From: Paenibacillus sp. SYP-B4298
GTDB taxonomy: Bacteria; Bacillota; Bacilli; Paenibacillales; Paenibacillaceae
Direction of reading: 5' to 3'
Assembly: GCF_027627475.1 (NCBI RefSeq)
Contig: NZ_CP115484.1
Span: forward strand, 2,526,001 to 2,590,000
Length of the DNA stretch: 64,000 bases
Shown: positions 35,219-44,822 of the stretch, piece after piece
Layout: every line of letters begins with the position of its first letter
How positions within the stretch are numbered: the first letter of the stretch is position 1
Translations under genes and position numbers: made by a program
The notes under the pieces: model-generated
What the model saw: the letters and a program-made list of their open reading frames with translations, nothing else
Told to the model about the DNA's origin: nothing
The model's database searches: none

Positions 35219-35911
35219 TCATCCTTTTCTCACCGTTGTAGTTTTCTGTTCCTTATCTTTCCTATTACGCACCGGCTTCATACGCCGCTTGCCTTCCTTG
35301 CATCGATCCAGCAGCGGACATACGGGACAGGCCGGGTTCTGTGCCTTGCAATGATAGCGCCCAAAGAAGATCAGACGATGATGCGTGAGCGTCCATTCCT
35401 CACGGGGCACAAGCTTCATCAGCTTCTTCTCAACCTCCAGCACCGAGTCATCCGGCTTGGCCGCTCCCAGACGCTTAGAGACCCGTTCCACATGCGTATC
35501 CACAGCAATGGCTGGTACGCCAAACGCGTTGGACATGACGACGTTAGCCGTCTTGCGTCCTACGCCTGGCAGCTCAGTCAGTTGGCTGTGCTCCCTGGGA
35601 ACCTGTCCATCATACTTATCCAGCAATAGCTGGCACAGCTTCTGGATATGAATGGCCTTGTTGCGATACAGGCCGATTCTTCGAATATCCTGCTGAAGCT
35701 CCTCCAGAGGAACGCTAAGGTAATCCTCGGGACGCTTATATTTTGTGAACAAGTCAGCCGTTACCTTGTTGACTGTCTCATCAGTACATTGAGCGGATAG
35801 GAGCACTGCAATCGTAAGCTCGAATGGGTTGCTGTGATTCAACTCGCAATGCGCGTCAGGGAACATCTCTGCAATTACGTCCAGTATCTCCCTCATCCGT
35901 TTTACATTCAT
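35219..35911 (-). CDS. nth: Endonuclease III
   Basis: DNA glycosylase/AP lyase (230 aa) that removes oxidised pyrimidines in base excision repair. Helix-hairpin-helix LPGVGRKTANVV contains catalytic Lys120, and Asp138 lies in AIAVDTHVERVSKR; both numbers match E. coli Nth. The four-cysteine iron-sulfur motif is C-x6-C-x2-C-x5-C in CKAQNPACPVCPLLDRC. A basic tail of about 20 residues follows. First gene of the nth-small protein-dynamin operon. In B. subtilis nth follows dnaD; here dnaD is about 23 kb away, so that order is broken. Confidence 0.96.
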   Translation of the reverse strand: MNVKRMREILDVIAEMFPDAHCELNHSNPFELTIAVLLSAQCTDETVNKVTADLFTKYKRPEDYLSVPLEELQQDIRRIGLYRNKAIHIQKLCQLLLDKYDGQVPREHSQLTELPGVGRKTANVVMSNAFGVPAIAVDTHVERVSKRLGAAKPDDSVLEVEKKLMKLVPREEWTLTHHRLIFFGRYHCKAQNPACPVCPLLDRCKEGKRRMKPVRNRKDKEQKTTTVRKG

Positions 35912-36030
35912 TGCTGTTCCTCTCCCTATTATGGGCTTCGTTCAAAGTGTAGCGAAAAATATGTCTGTGCGCAAGTCTATTATTGAGAAAAATTTAGAAG
36001 TTTCAACGACTGTAGCGCAGCATAAACGAC

Positions 36031-36065
36031 AAAAAGGAGAGACCTCTCATTATAGAGGCCTCTCC
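36031..36065 (-). terminator. Terminator of the amidase-GerMN-SLH operon
   Basis: On the minus strand GGAGAGGCCTCT pairs with AGAGGTCTCTCC (12 bp, one G-U), followed by TTTTTG, 16 nt after the SLH gene stop. Confidence 0.9.
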
Positions 36066-36080
36066 GGGGATCAAGCACCC

Positions 36081-38825
36081 TTAAGATTTGACAATGAGCA
36101 CAAGTTTCCCGTTCACAGTATACAACGTCAGCTCATCCGCATTTTTCAAGGACTGCATCGTGATCTCCGCGCCTGTAGCATCGATCACCTTCGTATCGTT
36201 GTCCAGCACATAGCGAGTGCTCGCATCGTTAATCGTGCTCGCATATACATATAACTCCTTGGAGGATGCGACATAGCTGCGGAATTTCTTCACGCTGCCC
36301 GTATTAACGGTCACAACGGTCGTCTCCGTCTCATTAAGCCGTACATCGACATAATCGCCGATATTGAGCGCAGAGGTGGACGTGTTCGTCACGCCATTGC
36401 GAATCACCTTGAAGCCTGTCCCCAGCTTAACGTCGGAGTATGCGCCATTCAGCGCCGTGATCGTGATCTGGTCGGTACCGATCGAGGTCACCTTGCCAAA
36501 GCTGGTCTGCACCTGCTTGATCGTATCCGGCTGTCTGCCGACATACTGCACGTTAACTACCTGCCCTGGGCTGAACGACCCGAGCGCCACTGCCGTACCC
36601 TGGCTATTGAGCAGCTTCCAGCCGGAGAGCACCGAGTGCTCATTGATCGTGCCATCAGAAGTTTTCAACCGAATCTTCTTCGCCGCTGTGTCTACCGACA
36701 CCACCTCCTGCTGAATGGTGCGATGCACCTGAACCGAGATCGCCTTCTCTTGCGTATTATCCATCAGTGCCGTGATACGGTCGCCTGTCTTGAGATCAGC
36801 AAATGTCGCAGAGGTTTTGCCGTAGATTTCGACGCCTGGCGAGCTGTACGGAATCTTCATCGTGCCGCCGGTATCGAACGCCAGCGTCAGTTGGCTGTTG
36901 ATCGTGCTAATGTCAGACAATGTGCCCGTATAGCTATTGACCAGATTCAGATAGACGGCCGCACCATCGGTAAAGCCGAGTATCACCTTGCGGTTCTTGA
37001 GCAGCATGCCGCGTACTGCATCTATGGTGGACTGCGTGCCGTTAATTTCAACCTTCGTGCTGCCTGTCAGCAGCACCGCAGTCGGCTTGCCCGCCGAATC
37101 TGTAATGGTCAAAATTTTGCTGTCCTGGTCATAGTTCAAAATCGTGACGCCATTCATCATCTCTACCTTGCGGTTGATCACTTGAATCTGGATCACTTCG
37201 TCACGGTCATTAATTGTCAGCTTCACCTGGTCGCCCTTCACCAGATCGCTGATCGAGCTGACCGTGATGCCTTCGATGCTTACTTGCACATTGGAGGCCA
37301 GATAGTTCGCATTGAGCGCATTGGAGTTGGAGTCGACCTTGTAGTTGATCGTCTTGCTGTTAGCATCGATATGCTGCAGCACTCCGGTCACTGTCTTGCC
37401 CACCGTTGTAGACGTTACATTGACCTTCGTCACCAGCCCGGCTGCAATGTCATAGGCAATGACGTCGCCCACAGCCAGATCGGCTACAGTCTTGATCTCC
37501 TTATTCCATGAGATCAACGGACTGCTCGCCCAGCCCCACGTTTCTTCGGTGCCGTCCGCATCCGCAATGGTGATGCCCGTCTCCGAGACAGCGATGATGC
37601 GTCCTTGGCCCGTCTTGTTAATCTTGCCTCCCTGAACGCGAATTTCCAGCACCATTGGCTGTGTGCGGAACGTGTCACGCACGACCTCGATAGTCGCATC
37701 CGTCGCCAGATCGGTAATTTGCAGCGTCTTGCCGTTGGAATCCTTCACGATGACAGAGCTTGGATAGATAAAATCCTTCATTTCATTATTTATAAATAAC
37801 CACAGTTTGTTCTCGCTTGGCACGACGCGACTTACCTCGCCGCGCAGCGTCTCCACGCGCACTTCGTCATCGAGCTGTTCAATATAGACCGCACCGCTCT
37901 CCGCTGCGATAACCATCGCCCGCGCATACTTGGTCAGCTTGTCGGCAGCAGCTGGCGTCTCGGCATCATAACGATAGTAGAGCGCTTTGCTGCTGATCGG
38001 CAGCGTCTTCTCCGAGGCGGTATCGGTATCGAATAAGGTGATGGACGTGTCGCTCAGAGCTGTAATCAGCCCTACCGACTGGTTCGCATAGCTGACCGGA
38101 TAGTACTGCTCTGCCAGACTGTACATCTTGGCGATCATCGCCCGCGTAATCTTCCCTTGCGGGTCAAATCGGGTCGCCGATACGCCATTCATCAGCTTCA
38201 GGTTAACCGCCGCATTCACATAGCCGGTATAGCCCTCGCTAATCTGCGCGGTATCAGAGAAGCTGGAGGTCACATTCACGAGCGATTCGGCCAGCTCCGT
38301 CATGCCGATCGCGCGGATGAGCAGCTTCGTCACCCATTCGCGGCTCGCAGGCTGCTTCCCCCACTCCTCGTTGCTCTCCGGCTTGAGCGTGCTCAGCTCC
38401 TCATTACGATTCAGGAGCCCCTCCTGGAAGGCCAGCACAACATATCCCTTCGCATAATCCGATACTTTGAAGCCCTCAGGAAATACGACGGCATCATCGT
38501 TTCTTACCTGGCTGCTCTTGCCCATCAGACGGATGGCCAGCACCACCACATCCTCCTGAGTAACATTATCGTTGGGGCCAAACTTTCCGACTCCCTTTCC
38601 TTGGATAATGCCTTGCAGATTCAGCTTCGCAATATGCTTCTCCGCCCAATGGCCAGCGGCCACATCGGTGAACGGTGTCGCCTGCCCGGTGGCAGCAGTC
38701 GCAGTAGTCGCGCTGTCTGCGCTCTGCTGCTCTGGCAATGTGTCGGCATATGCGCCGGTGCCTGCCAGCAGCGATGCAATAAGAGCGGTGGAAAGAACTT
38801 TATAACAGGAAGATTTCAATGTCAT
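36081..38825 (-). CDS. SLH-domain cell surface protein
   Basis: Secreted wall-associated protein of 914 aa. The signal peptide ends near residue 27 (GTGAYADT). Three N-terminal S-layer homology repeats follow: FTDVAAGHWAEKHIAKLNLQ with a GKFGPNDNVTQ end (about 52-100), a weaker one (about 115-160), and FSDTAQISEGYTGYVNAAVN with TRFDPQGKITRAMIA (about 185-240). These bind pyruvylated wall polymers. The remaining ~650 residues are beta-rich, built of recurring short units such as VDSNSNAL, GITVSSISDLVKGDQVKLTI and SVQVHRTIQ, likely small beta-barrel repeats. GAGGAG lies 8 nt before the ATG. Last gene after the GerMN lipoprotein (14-bp gap). Confidence 0.87.
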   Translation of the reverse strand: MTLKSSCYKVLSTALIASLLAGTGAYADTLPEQQSADSATTATAATGQATPFTDVAAGHWAEKHIAKLNLQGIIQGKGVGKFGPNDNVTQEDVVVLAIRLMGKSSQVRNDDAVVFPEGFKVSDYAKGYVVLAFQEGLLNRNEELSTLKPESNEEWGKQPASREWVTKLLIRAIGMTELAESLVNVTSSFSDTAQISEGYTGYVNAAVNLKLMNGVSATRFDPQGKITRAMIAKMYSLAEQYYPVSYANQSVGLITALSDTSITLFDTDTASEKTLPISSKALYYRYDAETPAAADKLTKYARAMVIAAESGAVYIEQLDDEVRVETLRGEVSRVVPSENKLWLFINNEMKDFIYPSSVIVKDSNGKTLQITDLATDATIEVVRDTFRTQPMVLEIRVQGGKINKTGQGRIIAVSETGITIADADGTEETWGWASSPLISWNKEIKTVADLAVGDVIAYDIAAGLVTKVNVTSTTVGKTVTGVLQHIDANSKTINYKVDSNSNALNANYLASNVQVSIEGITVSSISDLVKGDQVKLTINDRDEVIQIQVINRKVEMMNGVTILNYDQDSKILTITDSAGKPTAVLLTGSTKVEINGTQSTIDAVRGMLLKNRKVILGFTDGAAVYLNLVNSYTGTLSDISTINSQLTLAFDTGGTMKIPYSSPGVEIYGKTSATFADLKTGDRITALMDNTQEKAISVQVHRTIQQEVVSVDTAAKKIRLKTSDGTINEHSVLSGWKLLNSQGTAVALGSFSPGQVVNVQYVGRQPDTIKQVQTSFGKVTSIGTDQITITALNGAYSDVKLGTGFKVIRNGVTNTSTSALNIGDYVDVRLNETETTVVTVNTGSVKKFRSYVASSKELYVYASTINDASTRYVLDNDTKVIDATGAEITMQSLKNADELTLYTVNGKLVLIVKS

Positions 38826-38839
38826 CAGGATAGCTCCTC

Positions 38840-39406
38840 TTATTTATTTTTGGTGAACGGATGTTCCAATTGCTCATGACCCATCAGGGTGTCAGCGGGC
38901 TTGCCATCCAAAAGCAGCTCCAGCCCCTTTACCTCTTCGAACTGGAACAAGGTTTTCTGGATCGCTTCAAGCGCGAACGCTTCACCTGGCGCCCCCAGCC
39001 TGGCCTCATCAGGCAACGATATATCGACGGTTGCCAGACCGTCCTTGAGCGACACCGAATGAAATACCGCGTCCTGCCACAAGGACACTTGCCCCTCGCT
39101 GGATGGCTGCTTCAGCGCTGCAAGCGCCGCCTCCAGCTTCTCCTGCTCCGTATCATACTCAATCTCGGCTTCACCTGCGACAAGCTCCAGCAATTGGTCA
39201 TCCGTATAATAGACCGCAATTGTCTGCTTCTGCTTCACGCGCTCAGGCTCCTTCTCTTGCTCGCTTCCCGGCTCCTGTTGTTCACTCTGAGCACCCATCC
39301 CAGCTCCCTGGCTTGCATCCGGCGGAGTCTTGTCCGCCTTGCCGCATGCGCTTGCCAGCAGTGCCAGAATCAGTAGCGGCATGACCCAATATAGATATCG
39401 ATTCAT
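38840..39406 (-). CDS. GerMN-domain lipoprotein
   Basis: Lipoprotein of 188 aa: lipobox LLASAC (Cys near 21), a Gln/Glu/Pro-rich linker to about residue 60, then a single GerMN domain (IAVYYTDDQLLELV, LEAALAALKQPS, DGLATVDISLPDE, FEEVKGLELLLDG). GerM of B. subtilis has two such domains and acts in spore engulfment and germination; the single-domain form here is of uncertain role. It lies between the AMIN-amidase and the SLH gene with short gaps, which supports a wall or envelope task. Confidence 0.85.
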   Translation of the reverse strand: MNRYLYWVMPLLILALLASACGKADKTPPDASQGAGMGAQSEQQEPGSEQEKEPERVKQKQTIAVYYTDDQLLELVAGEAEIEYDTEQEKLEAALAALKQPSSEGQVSLWQDAVFHSVSLKDGLATVDISLPDEARLGAPGEAFALEAIQKTLFQFEEVKGLELLLDGKPADTLMGHEQLEHPFTKNK

Positions 39407-39440
39407 AAAACGTACCCTCCCGCATTGGATTCAGAACAGA

Positions 39441-40898
39441 TTACTTCAGCTTCAAATATTCTTTGATGCCTGCCAAGAGTTGCTCGGCAATTCTGTTCTG
39501 AGTCGAATCGTTGAACAACGCCTTCTCATCGCCAGCATTGGATAGAAACCCAGCCTCGATCAGCACCGCTGGCATCGTCGTTTTCTTGATGACGACAAAT
39601 CCCGCTGTCTTCACCTTGCGATCCGCCAATCCGGTTCCAAGCAGCAGATTCTTATGAATCACGGCAGCCAATTCCTTGCTGTAGTCATGGTAATAATACG
39701 TCTCGGTACCATTCGCCTTAGGTGCATTCAACACGCTATTGGCATGAATCGATATGAAGAGATCGGCCTGCAGCTTGTTAGCGAATTCCGCCCGCTCGTC
39801 AAGCGTCAAGTACGTATCATTCTCGCGTGTCAAGTATACCTCTATATTGTTCTGCTTCTGCAGCAGCGCCTGCAGCTTGAGCGCGACGCTCAGGTTAAAG
39901 TCCTTCTCCTTCGTGTTGCTGATGCCCGTCGTGCCCGGATCATGGGCGCCATGCCCAGCGTCGATGACAACCCGGTAAACCCCCTTCGGAGGCGGATCAA
40001 TATTCGGAATGACAACCGGCATTTCTCCATCCAGCGCGCCGGTTAATTCGATGCGAATCAGCCCATCCTGCTGAATCGTCATATAGCTGGCAGCCTGGCT
40101 CAGGTCGAGCACGACGCGCACCGTTGACGGGCTTCCAGTAATATTGTAACGAATCTTCTTGAGCAGCGGGTGATCTGCAAGCTCCTGGATGCCTTCACCG
40201 CTGCGCGTTCCATCCTGCTGCAGGGTGAAGCCCGCGACAAACTCCGGCGCGAACCCGGTGAGCGGCATATCGAGCACAATCCGATCATGATCTGTCAATG
40301 AGAAGGGGGTGCTTGGCACAATCTCCCCGGTATAGGAGATGACCGCAGCCGTTCCGTCAAAGCTGATGCCGGTAATAAGTCCAGCAGCATCCACAGGCGC
40401 AGGCCTGGCGCCAACAGTCCCCTCAGCGTCAACCTCCTGTACAGGCTGCTGCGGTTCCTCAGTCGGGGCTTGTACAATTCGGGTCATGGTTACAGTGCTT
40501 GTCTGCTGTTCCCATTGCACATTCAAGCCCAGACGCTCGCCGACGAAGCGCAAGGGCACCATCGTCCTGCTCTTCACCAGCTTGACCGGAGCGTCCAGCT
40601 CGGCAGGCTCGTCATTCACGGTTGCTATCTTGTTGTCAATGAGCAGCACAATCGTCGTTGAATCATTATGTATAGTGACGGATTTCGTAGCGGCTGAATA
40701 TTCGATGCTCACCCCGAGCTCCCTGGTGATGAAGGAGACAGGCACCATCGTATAGCCTTGCATGACGACCGGATCAACATCCGGCTCCAGGGTCTTACCA
40801 TCCAGAATCAGCTTCGGGACGGTTGCGGCATAGCCCTGGCTTGGCCAGATAACAACTACCAACAATACCAACAGCATCAGATTTACTAGCTTTCTCAT
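39441..40898 (-). CDS. N-acetylmuramoyl-L-alanine amidase with Cu-amine-oxidase-like and AMIN domains
   Basis: Secreted peptidoglycan amidase of 485 aa. Signal peptide to about residue 25. N-terminal copper_amine_oxidN1-like domain (about 30-140; YTMVPVSFITRELGV and RTMVPLRFVGERLGL are its two repeats), an AMIN domain (about 170-290), then Amidase_3 (about 305-485). Zinc ligands and catalytic residues are visible: VVIDAGHGAHD (His), NTKEKDFN (Glu), FISIHANS (His) and VLIEAGFLSN (catalytic Glu). GAGGTGA precedes the ATG. First gene of the three-gene wall operon. Confidence 0.94.
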   Translation of the reverse strand: MRKLVNLMLLVLLVVVIWPSQGYAATVPKLILDGKTLEPDVDPVVMQGYTMVPVSFITRELGVSIEYSAATKSVTIHNDSTTIVLLIDNKIATVNDEPAELDAPVKLVKSRTMVPLRFVGERLGLNVQWEQQTSTVTMTRIVQAPTEEPQQPVQEVDAEGTVGARPAPVDAAGLITGISFDGTAAVISYTGEIVPSTPFSLTDHDRIVLDMPLTGFAPEFVAGFTLQQDGTRSGEGIQELADHPLLKKIRYNITGSPSTVRVVLDLSQAASYMTIQQDGLIRIELTGALDGEMPVVIPNIDPPPKGVYRVVIDAGHGAHDPGTTGISNTKEKDFNLSVALKLQALLQKQNNIEVYLTRENDTYLTLDERAEFANKLQADLFISIHANSVLNAPKANGTETYYYHDYSKELAAVIHKNLLLGTGLADRKVKTAGFVVIKKTTMPAVLIEAGFLSNAGDEKALFNDSTQNRIAEQLLAGIKEYLKLK

Positions 40899-41041
40899 CG
40901 GTCACCTCTACATCGTATTTAGCCGTATCGAATTGCCGCATTCGACTATTCTCAGACATACAATTAGACGCAGACCGACAGAAAAAGTTGCGTTTCGAGG
41001 TAAATTTTGCCCCCGCCCCTGCACCTGTTGTATAGCAGCAA

Positions 41042-41062
41042 GACCCCGAAAAATTCGGGGTC
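41042..41062 (-). terminator. Terminator-like hairpin after leuD
   Basis: GACCCCGAA and TTCGGGGTC form a perfect 9-bp stem with a 3-nt loop, 31 nt past the leuD stop. The T tract on the minus strand is weak (TTGCTG). Confidence 0.6.
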
Positions 41063-41093
41063 CCAAAGATCAGCCATGATGGCCTCTATCAAA

Positions 41094-41687
41094 TTAGTAT
41101 ACGACGCGCGCAGCCTCATAAGCAGAGATCTTGTCTTCATGCTGCAGCGTCAGACCGATGTCATCGAGTCCTTGCAGCAGGAACTGGCGGCGATGCTCAT
41201 CCAGATCAAATGCGATTTCCAGACCTAATTCGTCGGTGATTTTCTTGTTTTCCAGATCAATCGTCAGCTTGTAGCCTTCGTTAGCCGCTGTGCGCTGGAA
41301 CAGCTCCTCCACTTGCTCCTCGCTCAGCTTGATTGGCAAAATGCCGTTCTTGAAGCAGTTGTTGTAGAAGATGTCCGCATAGGAAGGCGCGATGATGCAC
41401 TTGTAGCCATAGTCAAGAATGGCCCATGGCGCGTGCTCGCGGGACGAGCCGCAGCCGAAGTTCGCACGGGAGATCAGCACCGATGCTCCCTCATAGCGAG
41501 CCTTGTTCGGCTCGAACTCCGGGTTAATCTCGCCGCTCTCGAAGAACCGCCATTCATAGAACAAAAACTGGCCGAAGCCGCTGCGCTCGATCCGTTTCAA
41601 AAATTGCTTCGGAATAATCGCGTCTGTGTCCACATTGACGCGGTCTACAGGTGCTACAATCCCTGTCAGCTTGTTAAATGGTTCCAT
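41094..41687 (-). CDS. leuD: 3-isopropylmalate dehydratase small subunit
   Basis: Small subunit (197 aa) of isopropylmalate isomerase in leucine synthesis; it pairs with LeuC to convert 2- to 3-isopropylmalate. Diagnostic parts are [18 protein letters not shown] and the substrate loop [18 protein letters not shown]. Length is normal. It follows leuC by 197 bp, an unusually long gap with two hairpins, so the subunits are not coupled by overlap. leuA and leuB are not in the window. Confidence 0.95.
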   Translation of the reverse strand: MEPFNKLTGIVAPVDRVNVDTDAIIPKQFLKRIERSGFGQFLFYEWRFFESGEINPEFEPNKARYEGASVLISRANFGCGSSREHAPWAILDYGYKCIIAPSYADIFYNNCFKNGILPIKLSEEQVEELFQRTAANEGYKLTIDLENKKITDELGLEIAFDLDEHRRQFLLQGLDDIGLTLQHEDKISAYEAARVVY

Positions 41688-41731
41688 ATTCTGTATCCAT
41701 CCCTTCGTATATGCAAGAAGCGTAAATGGCT

Positions 41732-41772
41732 TTGCCGTCCAAGGACGGCAATCAGGAGCGCGGGTGCTCCTG
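41732..41772 (-). promoter_or_regulatory. Two hairpins in the leuC-leuD spacer
   Basis: TTGCCGTCC-AA-GGACGGCAA (41732-41751, 9 bp) and CAGGAGC-GCTCCTG (41753-41772, 7 bp) stand back to back. They lack a T tract. They may stabilise or process the mRNA or set the subunit ratio. Confidence 0.45.
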
Positions 41773-41884
41773 CTGCCTCCATATCTATTGTGCTTAACAC
41801 CGCCTGCAGCGGCGGCTCTTAATATCTCTTAATTACATTAACTACATTAACTATATCTAGCATTAAAATCGAGGTCGGCTGTAA

Positions 41885-43306
41885 TTAGACGACAGCCTCG
41901 GACTTGAATTCCCATTCGCGCACATCAGTGAAGCGGCCGGTAATTGCTGCTGCTGCCGCCATTGCAGGCGATACAAGATGCGTGCGTCCTCCGCGGCCTT
42001 GACGGCCTTCAAAGTTGCGGTTCGAAGTCGAAGCACAGCGCTGACCAGGCTTCAGAACGTCCGGGTTCATCGCCAGACACATCGAGCAGCCCGCATCACG
42101 CCATTCAAAGCCCGCTTCTTCAAAGATTTTGTCCAGACCTTCCTCCTCTGCCTGCAGCTTAACGCGGCCCGAGCCCGGAACGACAATCGCCGTTACCTTC
42201 TCGCTCACCTTGTAGCCTTTAGCCACCTCGGCAGCAGCACGCAGATCCTCAATCCGTCCGTTGGTGCAAGAACCGATAAAGACATAATCAATCTCGATCG
42301 CTGTCATCGGCGTACCTGGCTCAAGACCCATGTACTCCAGCGCCTTCTCAGCCGCTTTGCGCTCATTCTCGGTCGGCAGGCTGGACGGGACAGGAACATT
42401 GGACGTGATGTCAGTGCCCATGCCTGGGCTCGTGCCCCAGGTTACTTGCGGGATGAGCGAGTCGACATCAAAGTCTACGACAGTGTCATACACTGCGCCT
42501 TCGTCGGTCGCCAGCTCTTTCCAAGCTGCAACCGCCTTGTCGAACGCTTCGCCCTGTGGCGCATATTGACGTCCACGCAAGTATTCAAAGGTCGTCTCAT
42601 CCGGTGCGATCAGGCCAGCGCGCGCGCCCGCTTCGATCGACATGTTACACACCGTCATCCGCTCTTCCATGGACAAGCTGCTGATCGCCTCGCCAGTATA
42701 CTCCAGCACGTAGCCTGTAGCAAAGTCCGTGCCATACTTGGCAATAACGCCCAGGATCAAGTCCTTGGCTGTAACGCCCGGCTTGCGCTTGCCGATGAAG
42801 CGAACCTCCATCGTCTTCGCCTTCGATTGCTGCAGACATTGAGTAGCCATAACATGCTCTACTTCGCTTGTGCCGATACCGAACGCCAGCGCGCCGAATG
42901 CACCGTGAGTAGAAGTGTGGCTATCGCCGCAAACAATGGTTTTGCCAGGATGCGTCAGACCCAGCTCAGGCCCCATAACGTGTACAACACCTTGATCCAG
43001 GCTGTCCAGGTCATACAGCGTAACGCCAAAATCCTTACAGTTCTGGGTCAGCGTATCAATCTGCTGCTTGGAGATCGGGTCTGTAATATTGAAGCGATCC
43101 TTGGTAGGAACGTTATGATCCATCGTAGCGAAGGTCAGATCCGGGCGGCGCACCTTGCGTCCAGTCATGCGCAGTCCTTCGAATGCTTGCGGAGACGTTA
43201 CCTCATGAACAAGATGCAGATCAATGTAGATAACGCTAGGCTTTCCTTCTTCTTGATGGATAACGTGGTTGTCCCAAATCTTCTCGAACATGGTTCTCTT
43301 TTTCAT
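41885..43306 (-). CDS. leuC: 3-isopropylmalate dehydratase large subunit
   Basis: Large aconitase-type subunit (473 aa) carrying the 4Fe-4S cluster. GSCTNGR and the CSMCL pair supply the three cluster cysteines; [21 protein letters not shown] is the family signature. GAGGTGA lies 7 nt before the ATG. It is divergent from a LysR-type gene across 240 bp that contains a LysR-like box. No T-box was seen upstream, unlike many Bacillota leucine operons. Confidence 0.96.
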   Translation of the reverse strand: MKKRTMFEKIWDNHVIHQEEGKPSVIYIDLHLVHEVTSPQAFEGLRMTGRKVRRPDLTFATMDHNVPTKDRFNITDPISKQQIDTLTQNCKDFGVTLYDLDSLDQGVVHVMGPELGLTHPGKTIVCGDSHTSTHGAFGALAFGIGTSEVEHVMATQCLQQSKAKTMEVRFIGKRKPGVTAKDLILGVIAKYGTDFATGYVLEYTGEAISSLSMEERMTVCNMSIEAGARAGLIAPDETTFEYLRGRQYAPQGEAFDKAVAAWKELATDEGAVYDTVVDFDVDSLIPQVTWGTSPGMGTDITSNVPVPSSLPTENERKAAEKALEYMGLEPGTPMTAIEIDYVFIGSCTNGRIEDLRAAAEVAKGYKVSEKVTAIVVPGSGRVKLQAEEEGLDKIFEEAGFEWRDAGCSMCLAMNPDVLKPGQRCASTSNRNFEGRQGRGGRTHLVSPAMAAAAAITGRFTDVREWEFKSEAVV

Positions 43307-43436
43307 TGCTGTTCACCTCTTAATTGTGGTCAGGCTCTATACATCGCCTATAGTTGCAAGATTTCCGTCAATCAGACGTATCATTTCTGAATCTATCTTA
43401 ACATTTCTTTCTTCATTGTTCTAAGATATAATATCT

Positions 43437-43451
43437 ATAACGTTGATAGTT
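43437..43451 (-). promoter_or_regulatory. LysR-type (T-N11-A) box between leuC and the LysR gene
   Basis: CTAT-AACGTTG-ATAG is an interrupted dyad fitting the T-N11-A rule, in the 240-bp divergent region. It overlaps a possible minus-strand leuC promoter (TTAAAA-N16-TATTAT). Confidence 0.45.
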
Positions 43452-43546
43452 TTAACCTATTGAGGTACACTTGACTCAACACCTGCTCATTGCCAATCGC
43501 TACAGGCATACAACGCCTGACATATAGTATGAAGGAGAGATGAACG

Positions 43547-44476
43547 ATGGAGCTTCGCCAACTACACTATGTGATCCAGATCGCGGCTGAGAAGAACTTC
43601 TCGCGTGCCGCCGAAAAATTACATATTGCCCAGCCCTCGCTAAGCCAGCAGCTCTCGAAGCTGGAGAAGGAGATCGGTGTCCTGCTGTTTCGACGGACAA
43701 CCAACTCCGTTGATCTGACCCATGCCGGCGCCGCCTTCGTCGAGAAGGCGCAGGCGATTCTTGATGCCGTTGACCAGCTCAAGCAGGAGATGGATGATCT
43801 CGCGCATATGCGCAAGGGACGCCTGGTGGTCGGCAGCCTGCCCATCACCGGCTCTCATGTGCTGCCGCTCGTGCTGCCGGTCTTCCAATCGCTCTACCCG
43901 GAGATCGAGATTGTGCTCGTAGAGGACAGCTCCTCCAAGCTGGAGCAGTTGACCGCCAGCGGTCAGACCGATCTGAGTCTGCTCTCGCTGCCGCTGGCCG
44001 AGCCGTCGCTCTCCTGGGAGCCGCTTATTATGGAGAAGATCTGCCTGGCGCTGCCTCCCCAGCATCGGCTCGTGCAGGCCGCACAGGGCGCCAACCCGCC
44101 CACAGGAATCCGCATTGAGGAGCTGCGCCATGAGCCGTTTATTATTCTCAAGAAGGGGCAAGGATTCAGGCAGATTACGCTTGACCTGTGCCAGCAGGCC
44201 GGCTTCGAACCGCGCATCGTATTCGAGAGCACCAATATCGAGACGGTGCAATCGCTTGCCGCTGCCGGTATGGGCATCGCCTTCGTGCCGATGATGGTGG
44301 CGCGCGCCGGCTGGAGCCAACTAGCCCCGGCCTATCTGCCGCTCGACCCTACCCCCTCCCGCACGCTGGTCATCGCCAGCCGCAAGGGTCGCTACCTGTC
44401 GAAGGCAGCAGAGGCCTTCATCCAGACGATGAAGACGACTCTGGATGGGCATGAGCAGCAGTTGCCGTGGACATAG
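43547..44476 (+). CDS. LysR-family transcriptional regulator
   Basis: Regulator of 309 aa. N-terminal winged helix (1-60): MELRQLHYVIQIAAEKNFSR and LHIAQPSLSQQLSKLEKEIG; the rest is the periplasmic-binding-like co-inducer domain (about 90-295). GAAGGAG precedes the ATG. It is divergent from leuCD, the normal layout for a LysR activator and its target, so it may sense a leucine pathway intermediate. CynR/CidR-like members share this form, and the ligand is not known. Confidence 0.9.
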   Translation: MELRQLHYVIQIAAEKNFSRAAEKLHIAQPSLSQQLSKLEKEIGVLLFRRTTNSVDLTHAGAAFVEKAQAILDAVDQLKQEMDDLAHMRKGRLVVGSLPITGSHVLPLVLPVFQSLYPEIEIVLVEDSSSKLEQLTASGQTDLSLLSLPLAEPSLSWEPLIMEKICLALPPQHRLVQAAQGANPPTGIRIEELRHEPFIILKKGQGFRQITLDLCQQAGFEPRIVFESTNIETVQSLAAAGMGIAFVPMMVARAGWSQLAPAYLPLDPTPSRTLVIASRKGRYLSKAAEAFIQTMKTTLDGHEQQLPWT

Positions 44477-44492
44477 CTTGATTACGTGCAAC

Positions 44493-44659
44493 CTAAGTTG
44501 TGCCCTCACGCCCGCCAAGGGCTTCGTTTACCGCCTTATCATCCGTGCTGCGTTAGCTTCCTTTGCCAGACCTTCGGTGGCACGGAAGCGATAAGGCGCC
44601 CTGCCTCGAACGTATAATTCGGCAAAGCTACTTCCGCTAGAGTTATGAGGATACCCTAG
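44493..44659. mobile_element. MITE-like element, degenerate copy A
   Basis: About 167 bp, from CTAAGTTGTG to a shared CTAG at 44656-44659. It aligns end to end with copy B: CGCCTT blocks lie at offsets 39 and 40, TGCTGCGTT and TGCCT-GAACG blocks at matching offsets. The terminal inverted repeats have decayed. No coding capacity. It occupies the space between the LysR gene and copy B. Confidence 0.65.
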
Positions 44660-44822
44660 GTCGTGTCTGAAAACCCGTTCAAGGGCATCTCTCCCCGCCT
44701 TTTCGCCCCATGCTGCGTTGCTTTTTCTTGACGTACCCCCGGTACGCCTGCGAAAATGCGCCTTGCCTGGAACGAAAATTCGGCCAGATCTGTTCCGTTC
44801 AGAGTGTTCAGACACGCCCTAG
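44656..44822. mobile_element. MITE-like element, intact copy B, ending at the mtnU stop codon
   Basis: About 167 bp bounded by CTAG on both sides. Terminal inverted repeats CTAGGTCGTGTCTGAA and TTCAGACACGCCCTAG match at 15 of 16 positions; an inner palindrome GACGTACC-CCC-GGTACGCC is present. It has no coding capacity, so it would need a transposase in trans. The right-hand CTAG supplies the TAG stop of the minus-strand nitrilase gene. A 4-bp CTAG (YTAR) duplication would fit IS5-type insertion; this is inference. Confidence 0.72.

Noticed and set aside
41978-43390. Long plus-strand ORF (470 codons) opposite leuC
   Set aside because: It is a shadow of leuC: composition is Arg/Leu/His-rich, there is no ribosome site, and leuC itself is unmistakable.
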